Assembly (NCBI GenBank): GCA_025463135.1
Contig: JAOAPY010000053.1
Location: 44,332-108,331, forward strand
Origin: Acidobacteriota bacterium
GTDB lineage: Bacteria; Acidobacteriota; Blastocatellia; Pyrinomonadales; Pyrinomonadaceae
Direction of reading: 5' to 3'
DNA length: 64,000 nucleotides
The first letter of the stretch is position 1, and every line of letters starts with the position of its first letter. Below, piece by piece: positions 51,686 through 61,479 of this stretch. Made by a program: the position numbers and the translations under genes. The notes beneath the pieces were generated by a model, which saw only the letters and a list, made by a program, of their open reading frames with translations, was not told the DNA's origin and did no database searches.

Positions 51686-54600
51686 ATGAATAGTTTAAGG
51701 CTAAAGCTAATCGTGGTCGGAATACTCCTTGGCGTTTGCGCCTGGCTCGTCTTTCATCCCCGGGCGAGCGAGGCCCAGGTAAAGGGTCAGAATCTTTTTG
51801 TGCGCGGTTTCGTAGCTGCCGTCGTCACGGGCGGGGAACAAAAAATCAAAGAGATTGCTCTGCCTAATGCCAAAGTGTTTCTTGTGCCTTTCAACGATCT
51901 GACTAAGGTGATCGCGTCTTCACCCACGGACTTGAGCGGCCGTTTTGCGATCAAGACTGATCAAACCGGGACCTTTACTCTATGCGTCGAAGCAGATGGC
52001 TTTCCGCGTTTTTGTTCAACGGATGAATTCAGACTCTTAAGAACCTCCAAATATTACGGCACGCTGCGCTTGCCCCTGCCGCGTTCAAAAACTGCCGCGG
52101 TCTATGGTGAGATTACCCTCGGTGACGGTAGCAATCCACGCGGTTTCGAGCCGTTCCTCGGAGTCAATTCATACGGTCGGGTGAAACTCACCGTCGCCGG
52201 CGGTACGACGCATGAGGCTTACATCAACAATTTTGGTGAGTACATCATGCCGGCAGTTCCGCTCGACAAAGATTTCAGTTTGAGCGCGGCTATCGATAGC
52301 GAGAAGCTGGATCGAGGTATCCGCAAATTACAGCTTCAATCCGGACGCGCCTATCCAATTGATTTTCAATTTCGCAACAACAAGCCGAGAATTCGTCTGA
52401 TGTCCGCAATCAGCGGCGGCAAAGCGGTGCAACTGGCGGCCCCAGGCAGCACGATTAAGCTAAAGGCTGTAGCCGAAGATCCCGAAGGCGACAAGCTGGA
52501 ATACCGTTGGATGTTGCCGGATGGGACCATCGTTGGACCAACTACCGACTCGGAAGTCTCCTGGACTGTGCCGACGCGTAGCGGCAGTTTCCCGATCACA
52601 GTGCTGGTAAGCGACAACCGCGGCGGCTACACGCGCAGTGCATTCGCCGTTACCGCTAAGTCGGGCGGTGTGCCGTTCAGCGGCACAGTGGTAGAGCCAG
52701 GCGGAATGGGAGTAGCGGGAGCATTGATTGAAGTCAACGGACGAATTACCAATGCCAACAGCAGTGGGCGATTCAATTTCGAAGTTCCCGTCGACGACAA
52801 GTATGTTATGACGATTCGCAGCAATCCCGGCGGTGCTCCGAACCCGGCTTACGGTACAATCTCGTTCGTCTATACCGGGTCAATCATAGGTGGACGTTGG
52901 ATGCTGAGACCGGCCCAGGTTTTTACAATCGATCCCACCAAGCCGATCACCCTGCGTCAGAAGCGCACTCAGAAAGACTGTCTGGGCTCCGTAACAAGCA
53001 AAATTGACTGGAAGAGTTACCTCGGACAAGGTCTGTTTGAGTGGCAGGACGGCAGAGGCAACGTGCTTCCACTTGCGGAAGCAGGTCGTCGCCAGCCTAA
53101 AGCCATTCAGGGTGTCATGCGTTTGCTGTCGCGAACTGATTTGTCGCTGCCGCGGCATTTTGCTCAACTGACCAGCTATAGACCTGGTAAAGACGACAAT
53201 TACGACACGAATGAAAACGTTCCCTGCTCAGACGGCATTCAAATCGAAATTCCGGCGAATGCCCTCGAGAATCCATCCACGAAACTCGCGCCCGCGGGCA
53301 ATGTTGAGGTTGCTCTCTCAACGGTTGACCTCAGCGCCGGAGACCAGATGCCGGGGGACTATTCCGCGTTGGATGGAAACGGCAAGCCCCGCAGTATGGA
53401 GAGTTTCGGCGCCGGCAGTGTAGAGATTAGATCGGGAAATACACGTTTCAATCTCAAGTCCGGCATGCAGGCAAACATGACGATTCCTGTAGATGCGACG
53501 CAACTTGCCGGTCATGCGACGCCACCGCCGACCATTCCATTTCTTTTTTATGACGAACAAAAGGGTGTGTGGCGGCAGGACGGCGTAGCCACGCTTACAG
53601 GTTCCGGCGCGAGCGCGGCGTATGTGAAGAAGATCAAACATTTCTCCACCATGAATTCCGACATCTTGAAGACAGGTCAATCCTGTGTCGCCGTCGAAGT
53701 TGATCCGCTGGCAAACTTTACTTTGCCATTCAATGTTGAGGTCACGCTGCCTCCATCGGTGGTTAATCCCACCGTGATCCAGGTTCGCACACTGACGGTG
53801 GACTCTTCAAAGAGCAACGTGATTTACAATCTGCCGAACACCACCAATATCGTGCTCACTCCTATTATTTCCGGTGTCAGGGCTGATGGCTCGCCCGGCA
53901 ACATACCTGCGGGTGTGTTCGTCGTGAACACCGGAGGACCCCAGGTTTCCTCCGGCCAGTTGCCGCCGGCGAACGCCGACGGCACTTACTATTCGGAAAC
54001 TAATGGAGTACCAACCGGACCCTGCGGATCGCGCGTCACGCTTAGAGCGCTGAGTGTACCGCCGCTGTCCGGAGGTCGAGAGTTTCTCCAGGGCTTCTAT
54101 CTTCAGTCGAGCAACATCACGGAACTGACCGCTACCAACCCGACCGTTGCCAACAGCGTAGTGCAGGGTGCAACCGACTACTATGCGCAATCCGATCCAC
54201 GTACGCTGCGTGCCAACTTTAATTTGTTTAAGTCGAAGAACAGATTTGGGCAGCCCTTTAATCCCACCGAGGTTGAGTGGGACGCGCAATATGCCAATTC
54301 CGGAGATCTTGGTTTTGGCCGCGATATGCACTGCCGGCGTAATGTCGGAACCGATGGGGCGTTTGACGTGGCCTGTTATGTGACTAATTACGGTCAGCCG
54401 CCTGCTAATAACCCGGATCAAGTGGATGCAGACAATGCTCGGGACGGCGTAGGCGCCAACGCCACCGTGGCGATGGAATTCTCGCGGGTTGAGAATGCAC
54501 CCGCCGATCCCAACGAGTTTCCTGACAACAACCGCGTGGTCAAGTTTTACGTGTATGTGGATGCAACTGGACCGACCGTCAAGCAGGCGGACCTCGATAA

Positions 54601-55633
54601 CTTTGGCGCACGGCCGGTACCGCAATTATGCGTGATTTGCCATGGGGGGCAGGTAGCGAGCGTGCCCGCGGATCCTCTCGATCCCGGTGGACCACAGAAA
54701 GGCGCCTTTACCAGTCGCAACGATATCATGAGCATGACGTCAAACTTTCTGCCGTTTGATTTACACCTCTACAACTTCCCGGCCGGCAGGAGCAAGGTTG
54801 ATCAGCAGACCAATTTCAAAAACCTCAACCGGGATATCGTCAGGACAGTAGCGATCGGAAACGGCGCTAACGGAGCGGCCATAGTCGAATTGATCGACAC
54901 TATCAGTCCCGCGGCGCAGGCTACGCAGCAAGAGGATGCGGTCATCCCTAACTGGGACGGCAGCAATCCAGCCTCTGACAGTCATCGCTTCTATCGTGAC
55001 GTTTTCGCGCGCGCGTGTCGCACTTGCCACGTGGCCCAACCGTTCAGCGCACCGCCCTACACGAGCAAGGTTGAGTTCCAGGCACAGATCGGGACGGTGC
55101 AGACCAGGGTGTGCTCGCAGAAGATCATGCCGCACGCCAAACGGACCAACGATATTTTCTGGACCAGTCTGAATCCAAGCATGCCCGGGTTCCTGCAGCT
55201 TTATGGTCAGACTTTTACGGGCTGGTCGGCGCTGGGAAGTTCACAATGCGGTCTCTTCTTCCAACCCGGTAGCACGCCTACGTCGTTATTTACAAACGAA
55301 ATCTACCCTATACTTGTTAACAACTGCTCAGGTTGCCATTCCTCTGTAGGTAATGCGAATTTTTCAGTGGGAGGAAACGCGGCCGCTGTCTATACCAGCA
55401 TCACGACGGCAATTGCGAGGGATGGTGTATCCAGATACATCGTGCCAAGCAATACCGGCTCCAGCCTCTTGTACCAACGGATCACCACGGGCGCGATTTG
55501 TAATAGCGCAGGTTGTCGTATGCCTAGAGGCGGACCCGACCTGACAGTCACAGATACGGATACGCCTGGTGATGGCATCAATGATGCGACGGAAATTTTG
55601 AATTGGATCAATTCGGGCGCGCCGCCTCCTTGA
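51686..55633 (+). CDS. Giant exported multidomain protein with three CxxCH haem sites
   Basis: 1315 residues. Signal anchor (LRLKLIVVGILLGVCAWLVF) followed by carboxypeptidase-regulatory-like beta domains (about 35-120 and 330-400), a PKD/cadherin-like domain (RLMSAISGGKAVQLAAPGST, DPEGDKLEYRWMLPDG, about 230-325), a central region with metal/beta features (DLSAGDQMPGDYSALDGNGK) and a cytochrome-like C-terminal third. CxxCH motifs: CVICH (982), CRTCH (1111) and CSGCH (1214), plus a CNSAGCRMPRG segment near 1272. It would bind up to three c-type haems outside the cytoplasm. Monocistronic. No electron-transfer partner is adjacent; role could be extracellular redox or surface adhesion. Confidence 0.8.
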   Translation: MNSLRLKLIVVGILLGVCAWLVFHPRASEAQVKGQNLFVRGFVAAVVTGGEQKIKEIALPNAKVFLVPFNDLTKVIASSPTDLSGRFAIKTDQTGTFTLCVEADGFPRFCSTDEFRLLRTSKYYGTLRLPLPRSKTAAVYGEITLGDGSNPRGFEPFLGVNSYGRVKLTVAGGTTHEAYINNFGEYIMPAVPLDKDFSLSAAIDSEKLDRGIRKLQLQSGRAYPIDFQFRNNKPRIRLMSAISGGKAVQLAAPGSTIKLKAVAEDPEGDKLEYRWMLPDGTIVGPTTDSEVSWTVPTRSGSFPITVLVSDNRGGYTRSAFAVTAKSGGVPFSGTVVEPGGMGVAGALIEVNGRITNANSSGRFNFEVPVDDKYVMTIRSNPGGAPNPAYGTISFVYTGSIIGGRWMLRPAQVFTIDPTKPITLRQKRTQKDCLGSVTSKIDWKSYLGQGLFEWQDGRGNVLPLAEAGRRQPKAIQGVMRLLSRTDLSLPRHFAQLTSYRPGKDDNYDTNENVPCSDGIQIEIPANALENPSTKLAPAGNVEVALSTVDLSAGDQMPGDYSALDGNGKPRSMESFGAGSVEIRSGNTRFNLKSGMQANMTIPVDATQLAGHATPPPTIPFLFYDEQKGVWRQDGVATLTGSGASAAYVKKIKHFSTMNSDILKTGQSCVAVEVDPLANFTLPFNVEVTLPPSVVNPTVIQVRTLTVDSSKSNVIYNLPNTTNIVLTPIISGVRADGSPGNIPAGVFVVNTGGPQVSSGQLPPANADGTYYSETNGVPTGPCGSRVTLRALSVPPLSGGREFLQGFYLQSSNITELTATNPTVANSVVQGATDYYAQSDPRTLRANFNLFKSKNRFGQPFNPTEVEWDAQYANSGDLGFGRDMHCRRNVGTDGAFDVACYVTNYGQPPANNPDQVDADNARDGVGANATVAMEFSRVENAPADPNEFPDNNRVVKFYVYVDATGPTVKQADLDNFGARPVPQLCVICHGGQVASVPADPLDPGGPQKGAFTSRNDIMSMTSNFLPFDLHLYNFPAGRSKVDQQTNFKNLNRDIVRTVAIGNGANGAAIVELIDTISPAAQATQQEDAVIPNWDGSNPASDSHRFYRDVFARACRTCHVAQPFSAPPYTSKVEFQAQIGTVQTRVCSQKIMPHAKRTNDIFWTSLNPSMPGFLQLYGQTFTGWSALGSSQCGLFFQPGSTPTSLFTNEIYPILVNNCSGCHSSVGNANFSVGGNAAAVYTSITTAIARDGVSRYIVPSNTGSSLLYQRITTGAICNSAGCRMPRGGPDLTVTDTDTPGDGINDATEILNWINSGAPPP

Positions 55634-55846
55634 TTGAAGGATTAAGGACCACCGCCGCTGACTTTGAGCTATCTTTAGCGCCGGCCAAGGCATCAACTCA
55701 CAACGCAGAGAACACATTGAAGCGTAATGAATTTCGAAATGCGCATGCGGAAAGTATACGGGAAGAGGGGTGTTTGATCTTTGATCTTGAGATTTCTCAG
55801 TCAGGAATTGTCTGTCATTCCCGATACGGAGGTTGCGACAAGATTC

Positions 55847-55925
55847 CTTTGCGTGCTTTGCGTTTTTGCGGGAGGCTCTTCAAGGGCGACAAGGAATTTC
55901 CCGCCAAGACGCAAAGCACGCAAAG
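55847..55925. repeat. Family I inverted repeat pair
   Basis: CTTTGCGTGCTTTGCGTTTT with TGCGGG (55847-55872) is the inverse of CCCGCCAAGACGCAAAGCAC with GCAAAG (ending 55925), two mismatches in 26. The surrounding gap 55634-56083 contains no gene. Confidence 0.8.
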
Positions 55926-56083
55926 AAAGTGCGATTCAAAACTTTACTCATTTGCATCAAGTCTTGGGCTACGGGTATTCCAGATACAAACCGCCGCCGA
56001 CCTCCACCGTCTTGACAGCAGTGGTAGAATTTTTCACGAGAACTCTCCCGACTTACAAATCAGAGATCAGCAGGAGGTACATC

Positions 56084-56446
56084 GTGAAACGATTGTTGGT
56101 TCTATTGATCTGCGTCGTATTGTTTGCGGGCTCAGCCTTGCCGGCAATGGCCTGCAAGCGTCATCGTCGATCGTACGTCGGGTATGGTCATCGACAGAAT
56201 CGGCGGTACACAAGGACTGTGTATCGCAGTTATGCAACCAGGCGGCCGTATTACGCCTATAATAATCGGCGATCTTTCTGGCAACGTCATCGGGACGCGC
56301 TGTCGATGGCGATTGGCACTGGCGGCGGCGCTGCTGTCGGTGGTTTACTCGGCGGACGACGAGGTGCGGGTATCGGGTCGTTGGTGGGTTTGGGTAGCTC
56401 GGCCCTGTACACGTATAAGCTTCGCGATCGACGTCGACGTTATTAG
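56084..56446 (+). CDS. Exported glycine-zipper small protein
   Basis: 120 residues from GTG 56084, with AGGAGG (56072-56077) six bases upstream. Signal peptide KRLLVLLICVVLFAGSALPAMA, then an Arg/Tyr-rich stretch (KRHRRSYVGYGHRQNRRYTR) and a C-terminal glycine-zipper segment (IGTGGGAAVGGLLGGRRGAG, then IGSLVGLGSSALYTY) ending in RDRRRRY. YMGG-like glycine-zipper proteins insert in or associate with the envelope. Followed by a strong terminator, so a single-gene unit. Confidence 0.8.
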   Translation: MKRLLVLLICVVLFAGSALPAMACKRHRRSYVGYGHRQNRRYTRTVYRSYATRRPYYAYNNRRSFWQRHRDALSMAIGTGGGAAVGGLLGGRRGAGIGSLVGLGSSALYTYKLRDRRRRY

Positions 56447-56468
56447 TCTGTTAGTTTTGATTTTAGAC

Positions 56469-56505
56469 GGGCCACAGTGGTGAAATCCATTGTGGCCCTT
56501 TTTTT
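56469..56505 (+). terminator. Rho-independent terminator
   Basis: GGGCCACAGTGG, loop TGAAAT, CCATTGTGGCCC (one G-T pair), then seven T residues, 22 bp after the glycine-zipper gene stop. Confidence 0.9.
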
Positions 56506-56520
56506 GCGGCAAAGCGGGAA

Positions 56521-56565
56521 GGGCGAAGGGCGAAGGGCAAAGAGCGAAGACCAAAGACCAAAGAC
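56521..56565. repeat. GGCGAAG / CCAAAGA heptad low-complexity tract
   Basis: Tandem seven-base units GGCGAAGGGCGAAGGGCAAA passing into GACCAAAGACCAAAGACC, the same kind of tract as at 3703-3787 and 27968-28008. Confidence 0.6.
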
Positions 56566-56675
56566 CCTCCCACTGTAAAACATTGCTGAATGATTCATTT
56601 AGTAATATTCTTACGCCAACGTTTTACAGTCACGCCTCGAAGGCCCGTAGCCGAACCTGTCGGAAGAGTGGCACC

Positions 56676-57095
56676 ATGAAGGACAAAGGGCAGGGACAAC
56701 GAACCATTCGCTATGACGCAGGTGCATGGCGCAACGTTGACAACACGCCTCCACAAAAAGGTTACCTGCTGCCACAGCTTAACCAGTTCGATCCCGCCAC
56801 TCCGAGCGCGCGTGAACACGGTCGCCTCTTACACCTGCTGGGCCTGATCAATTACCGCATTCTGAAAGGGAACCGGGTCTATATCGAAGTCGGCGGCATC
56901 GTCTACAAGACCCTCTGCGGGCTTTACTGGCGCAGTGTCTTCACCGGTGTCGAGCACTATCTGCTGCGGTGCGAAGAGGTTTCCTGGATTGACGGCAGCA
57001 ATTCCATCGAGATGATTGACTTGCCCATCGTTCACACAAAAGACGGATGGAGCGCCCAGGGTAATTCACTCATGTTCATGCTGAACCCCGAATAA
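56676..57095 (+). CDS. Hypothetical soluble protein
   Basis: 139 residues from ATG 56676 (MKDKGQGQRTIRYDAGAWRN). Soluble mixed alpha/beta composition with an aromatic, conserved-looking core (HGRLLHLLGLINYRILKGNRVYIEVGG, YKTLCGLYWRSVFTGVEHYLLRCEEVSW). No signal peptide, helices or known catalytic motif; family not recognised. The 188 bp after it up to the next gene show nothing of note. Confidence 0.6.
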   Translation: MKDKGQGQRTIRYDAGAWRNVDNTPPQKGYLLPQLNQFDPATPSAREHGRLLHLLGLINYRILKGNRVYIEVGGIVYKTLCGLYWRSVFTGVEHYLLRCEEVSWIDGSNSIEMIDLPIVHTKDGWSAQGNSLMFMLNPE

Positions 57096-57284
57096 TCTCT
57101 CCTGTTTTTCACACCCTCAACTTCTTCCTGAGTCTCGTTCTTACTTTGCGCTTGTGCGGCAAAGTTTTACCCCTACAAGATTCTTTTTACTACACGAATG
57201 GGTAGCGACTGGAATCAAGTTATAGGGTATTAAGTCTGCCGTCTTGAGCCCCGTGAAATTTCATGTCGTCCTCGAGGAACCTCT

Positions 57285-58244
57285 ATGACTCTTGAAGGAG
57301 AGCAAACAAAACACATGGCAGCTAAATCGAGATTTATTCCGGCTTCACTTGCGTTGATAATCTTCACAGCAATATTCGCCGGCGCGCAGACGAGTCGTGT
57401 CTTTGTCGCGGCCAGCGGCAACGATGCCAATCTGTGCACGCAAAGCGCGCAGTGCAGAACCGTCACAAAAGCACTCACCGTGGTAGACACTGGCGGTGAA
57501 GTCGTAATCACGGAGAGTGGCGATTATGACAAATTCCAAATCACAAAGTCCGTTACCGTCGCCGCCGCGCCCGGCGTCAATGCCGGCATAGCCTCGACTC
57601 TGGGCGATGCCATCTTCATCAACGGCGCGGCCCAGACTGATGCGTACACACTGCGCAATCTGACGTTGAAGGGAAACCTGTCGCCACAATCGATCGGCAT
57701 CAACGAGTTCAAGGGCGGCAACCTCTCCATTGACGGCTGTACGATCAGTGGATTCGACAATGCCATCAACGTCAGCGTTACGGTCGGACAGATCTTCGTA
57801 CACGATTCGACCATCCGCGACAGCACGTTCGGCATTGGTCTGATTGGTCCGCAGAGCGAAGGCATGCTGAAAGCGACGATCGATAACTGCACCATCGAAC
57901 GCAATGAAATCGGCATCGCAATAGGTTCAAAAGTCTCGGCCGATATTCGCAACACGGTTATCGCCAACAGTAACAGCCGCGCCGTGCAGGTCCGATCCAC
58001 AGTGAGCGGTCAAAGCGCCGAAGCCCTGATTGATAATTGCCAGTTCAATCACAACACGGTGGGCATTCAAGCAAGTGCCACGAACGGCTTTTCAACCACG
58101 CGCCTGACGCGATCGACAATTAACGGCAATGTAGTTGGTGTTTCGGTGGGAGCAAATGCCGCCGTCTTTTCCCTGCAGAACAATCTCATCTCGGGCAATA
58201 CGACGGACGTCAGCGGCAGTTTGAGTTGGCTCGGTCCGAAGTAA
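57285..58244 (+). CDS. Exported right-handed parallel beta-helix protein
   Basis: 319 residues (309 if ATG 57315 is used; that start gives the cleaner signal MAAKSRFIPASLALIIFTAI, while 57285 has GAGGA at better spacing). After the signal come ASGNDANLCTQSAQCRTVTKALTVVDTGGEV, typical of pectate-lyase-like starts, and repeated beta-helix coils (NLSIDGCTISGFDNAINV, IFVHDSTIRDSTFGIGL, ATIDNCTIERNEIGIAI, LIDNCQFNHNTVGIQA, RLTRSTINGNVVGVSV). Such proteins are polysaccharide lyases or surface proteins; no catalytic triad could be assigned. Confidence 0.75.
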   Translation: MTLEGEQTKHMAAKSRFIPASLALIIFTAIFAGAQTSRVFVAASGNDANLCTQSAQCRTVTKALTVVDTGGEVVITESGDYDKFQITKSVTVAAAPGVNAGIASTLGDAIFINGAAQTDAYTLRNLTLKGNLSPQSIGINEFKGGNLSIDGCTISGFDNAINVSVTVGQIFVHDSTIRDSTFGIGLIGPQSEGMLKATIDNCTIERNEIGIAIGSKVSADIRNTVIANSNSRAVQVRSTVSGQSAEALIDNCQFNHNTVGIQASATNGFSTTRLTRSTINGNVVGVSVGANAAVFSLQNNLISGNTTDVSGSLSWLGPK

Positions 58245-58249
58245 AGAAA

Positions 58250-58300
58250 ACAAAGGCTGAAGGCTGAAGGCTGAAGTGAATCCTTTGGCCTTTTTTTTGG
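58250..58300 (+). terminator. Possible terminator with tandem GGCTGAA
   Basis: AAAGGCTGAAGGCTGAAGGC tandem units followed by CCTTTGGCC and eight T residues. A stem of AAGGC with GGCCTT can form, but the hairpin is imperfect. Confidence 0.4.
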
Positions 58301-58442
58301 CATGAGGTTGTGGCTTGGCGACGTACGCAAACTAAGTTTGCCTTACACTACTTGCGGTCCTTTTGATAGCTCGATCGATCTGCCCTACACTCTCTTCTAT
58401 GCCGTCTTGCTTCTCGCGCGAATCGGATAGGAGAGACTTTTA

Positions 58443-59900
58443 GTGGACGTTACCGCAAGACGGTCCGGTAGAATCAAGGCCCGCGCGCGCAACATGCGAA
58501 CGCGGGTTCGCCAGGGCCGCCGGCAGTTAGTGCGCATCTCGCGCACCGCCACTCTGGGCGGTCTCTTCTTATCATTCCTCAAAATAGGCACCGTCGGTTT
58601 TGGCGGCGGCCTGGCCGTGATCGCGCAAATCAGAACCTTAACTGTATTCAAGCGAGGCTGGCTCACCGATTCCGAGTTCGCCGAAGCCTTTGCTTTGGCG
58701 CAGAGTCTTCCCGGGACCAGCGCCGGCAACGCCGCGACCTATATTGGACTGAAGTTAAGAGGCTGGCGTGGTGCATCAGCGGCCATGGCGGGCTTTATTC
58801 TGCCTTCGATGTTAATGATGATAGTCCTGGCGATTTTGTATCGCCACCTGAGGTATCTTCCCGATACCGATCGGCTCTTTCATGGACTGAACGCTGCGGT
58901 GGTGGCCCTCATTGTCATCACCGCGTGGCGCATTGGACGGAATACGCTGAACAAGTCCTGGCAGTGGGTTATCGCGGGCCTGTCCTTCCTGATTGTGGCG
59001 TTATTTGGCGCGACCGTAATTGAGGTCGTGCTGGCCGCCGGAGTCGTAGGCATCTTCATCGACTCGTTCGCGGAAAAGCAACTACAGAAGCTACGTCTCT
59101 ATCGCGGGCTTACATCTCGCAGACGCAGGCGTATTGCCTCGCGTCTAATTCGGGCCCGGCGCCAACGGACGGAACCCAGGAATTTTGTGGGCGGCTATCT
59201 GATGCGGGCACTCGCGGACGAGCGTGTGGAACGGGCCGCTATGGCCGCCAGAAAAGCTGACGAAGAAGAAAACGGCAAACCTGATCATGACAGTTCTGAT
59301 GCTGTTCCGCCGAGGAAGACACCGGGATCGCTTGCTGTCCTGGGATTGCCCACCGCTTTGCTGACAAAGTTGGGTTTGCTTTTGATCCTTTCAACGATTT
59401 TTCTGCGCATCGGGGCCATCACCTTTGGTGGTGGCTTTGTCATGATTCCATTGATCGAAGCGGAGGTGGTCAATACGAATCATTGGGTCACCCATCAGGA
59501 GTTTGCCGACGCTACGGCCCTGGGTCAGATTACGCCCGGACCGGTGTTGATTTCGGCCACCTTTATCGGTTACCGCGTGGCCGGAACTGTGGGTGCACTG
59601 GTGGCCACGATCAGTATTTTTCTTCCCTCTTTCCTTATGACGATCGCGGCAGGGTCGTCGCTGCGCCGCTTTCGCCACAACGAAATCGTGCAGTCGTTTT
59701 TGCGTGGTGTTGCGCCGGCGGTGGTTGGCTTGCTGGTGGCCGCGGCTTTGAGTCTTGGCCGCTCAGGCATTCATACGTGGGTGGGATTAATCATCGCGAT
59801 TGGGGCTGTCATCGTGCTGATACGCTTTCGGCCTAATGCGTTGTGGGTGATTTTGGGCGCCGGAGTCGCGCGCTTTCTCATAGGCCTGGTAGTGAATTGA
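58443..59900 (+). CDS. chrA: ChrA-type chromate transporter, two-domain form
   Basis: 485 residues with two homologous CHR domains separated by a charged cytosolic loop (about 210-290). Domain 1 motif: SFLKIGTVGFGGGLAVIAQI and QSLPGTSAGNAATYIGLKLRG. Domain 2: FLRIGAITFGGGFVMIPLIEAEVV and GQITPGPVLISATFIGYRVAG. Both carry the FGGG and Q-x-x-PGP-type CHR signatures. Chromate efflux is the known activity; sulfate or other anions are possible natural substrates. The start is GTG 58443 with AGGAGAG 10 nt upstream. An Arg-rich N-terminal extension is unusual. Confidence 0.88.
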   Translation: MDVTARRSGRIKARARNMRTRVRQGRRQLVRISRTATLGGLFLSFLKIGTVGFGGGLAVIAQIRTLTVFKRGWLTDSEFAEAFALAQSLPGTSAGNAATYIGLKLRGWRGASAAMAGFILPSMLMMIVLAILYRHLRYLPDTDRLFHGLNAAVVALIVITAWRIGRNTLNKSWQWVIAGLSFLIVALFGATVIEVVLAAGVVGIFIDSFAEKQLQKLRLYRGLTSRRRRRIASRLIRARRQRTEPRNFVGGYLMRALADERVERAAMAARKADEEENGKPDHDSSDAVPPRKTPGSLAVLGLPTALLTKLGLLLILSTIFLRIGAITFGGGFVMIPLIEAEVVNTNHWVTHQEFADATALGQITPGPVLISATFIGYRVAGTVGALVATISIFLPSFLMTIAAGSSLRRFRHNEIVQSFLRGVAPAVVGLLVAAALSLGRSGIHTWVGLIIAIGAVIVLIRFRPNALWVILGAGVARFLIGLVVN

Positions 59901-59937
59901 ATTAGCGGATTCTCAACGCAAAAAGGAAATGGTAGTG

Positions 59938-61479
59938 TCAAAAGCGGAAGCGGTCGCAATCGATGCCGTATTTTTTGACTTTGTATCCCAGGATACGTTC
60001 GGTCGTGTCGAGCATTTGTGCTGCTCGCTTGCGATTACCGCGCGTCGTCTTCAACGCATCCTGAATCAGATCGCTTTCATAGGCGCCGACTGCGCGATCA
60101 AGCGAGAGCCGCGTAATCGTGCCCGACTTTTCCGCGGTCTGCAGCGTTGGCGGGAGATGATGTCCGTGAATTACTCCCGTCTCGCAAACCAACACTGCCC
60201 GCTCGATAATATTTTGCAGCTCACGAACATTGCCGGGCCAGTGATAGCTTGCCAACATGTCGATCGCCGTCGTTGAGATTCGTTTGATTTGCTTCCCGTG
60301 TTCCCGCGCGAACTTTTCCAGAAAATGATCGGCGAGCAACAGCACGTCCGACTTGCGCTCGCGCAGCGGCGGCATAAAGATGCTAAAGACATTCAGACGG
60401 TAATAGAGATCCTCACGAAATTGTCCTTCAGCGATCGCTTTCCCCAGGTCTTTGTTGGTGGCGGCTACCAGACGCACATTAATCTTGATGGTGTCGGTGC
60501 CTCCCAGCCGTTCGAATTCCCGCTCTTGCAGCACGCGCAGTAGTTTGATCTGCGTCGAGATGTTGAGGTCGCCGATCTCATCCAGAAAAAGCGTCCCGCC
60601 TTCGGCCAGTTCGAACCTCCCTTTTTTGCGCGTCTGCGCGCCGGTAAAGGCACCCTTCTCGTAACCGAACAATTCCGATTCGATCAGCGTTTCAGGCAGC
60701 GCGGCGCAACTCACCTTGATGAAAGGTTTGTTCGCTCGCAGAGAGTTGTAGTGAATGGCGTGCGCAATTAACTCTTTACCGGTTCCGGATTCGCCGCGCA
60801 GCAGGACTGTCGTGTTCGTTCGCGCTACCTGGGTGACCTGCTCGTAAACCTGACGCAGGGGATTGGAGTTTCCGATGATATGACTGAAATCGTAACGCTC
60901 TCGCAACTCCTGCTTCAGATGCGTGTTCTCATCCAGCAGGCGCTGTTTGTCGTTTTCAATCAGGTGGTCCACCTTGATTGCCTGGGCGATCATCGAAGCA
61001 ATAATTGAGAGGAATTTTGTTGCTCGTTCGTAGTCGCGATCGGCTTTATAGCGCAGGTCGACGCCGAGCGCGCCGACTGGCTTGCGATTAACCAGGATGG
61101 GAACGCAAATGAAGGTCAGCTCCTGGCGGCTGGTCCCAGTTTTTCTCAGTCCCAGCCGGTCGAGAAACATCGGTTCACGGCTAACCTGAGGCACGACGAC
61201 CGGCTTGCCGGTCTCGACGACTCGACCCGTTATCCCTTCACCAATGCGGTACTTGATCTGCCGCACGCCGCGCTCATCCAGGCCATGAGATGCGGTGATG
61301 CGCAGCTCATCAGTTTCAGAATCGAGTAACATCACGACTCCACGCATCATCCCGTGATGACGTTCCAGTGTTTCCAGGACCCGTGATATTGCGCTTTTGA
61401 GAGTGAAGGTTCCCGCGAGGGTCTGACCGGTCTCGAGAAAAGTGGCGAGCTTTCGCGCTTCCGCCTGTTCTGGTTTCAT
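59938..61479 (-). CDS. NifA-like sigma-54-dependent activator (GAF-AAA+-Fis)
   Basis: About 513 residues from ATG 61479 (upstream GTG 61566 or TTG 61578 would add 29-33 non-conserved residues). N-terminal GAF domain ([20 protein letters not shown] to MIAQAI), AAA+ domain with Walker [15 protein letters not shown], the sigma-54-contact loop [12 protein letters not shown], Walker [12 protein letters not shown] and arginine-finger region, and a C-terminal Fis-type helix-turn-helix ([20 protein letters not shown]). Activates -24/-12 promoters. Next to a divergent amtB with a candidate sigma-54 promoter and a PII gene, ammonium/nitrogen control is the likely regulon; no nif genes are in the window. 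Confidence 0.9.
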   Translation of the reverse strand: MKPEQAEARKLATFLETGQTLAGTFTLKSAISRVLETLERHHGMMRGVVMLLDSETDELRITASHGLDERGVRQIKYRIGEGITGRVVETGKPVVVPQVSREPMFLDRLGLRKTGTSRQELTFICVPILVNRKPVGALGVDLRYKADRDYERATKFLSIIASMIAQAIKVDHLIENDKQRLLDENTHLKQELRERYDFSHIIGNSNPLRQVYEQVTQVARTNTTVLLRGESGTGKELIAHAIHYNSLRANKPFIKVSCAALPETLIESELFGYEKGAFTGAQTRKKGRFELAEGGTLFLDEIGDLNISTQIKLLRVLQEREFERLGGTDTIKINVRLVAATNKDLGKAIAEGQFREDLYYRLNVFSIFMPPLRERKSDVLLLADHFLEKFAREHGKQIKRISTTAIDMLASYHWPGNVRELQNIIERAVLVCETGVIHGHHLPPTLQTAEKSGTITRLSLDRAVGAYESDLIQDALKTTRGNRKRAAQMLDTTERILGYKVKKYGIDCDRFRF

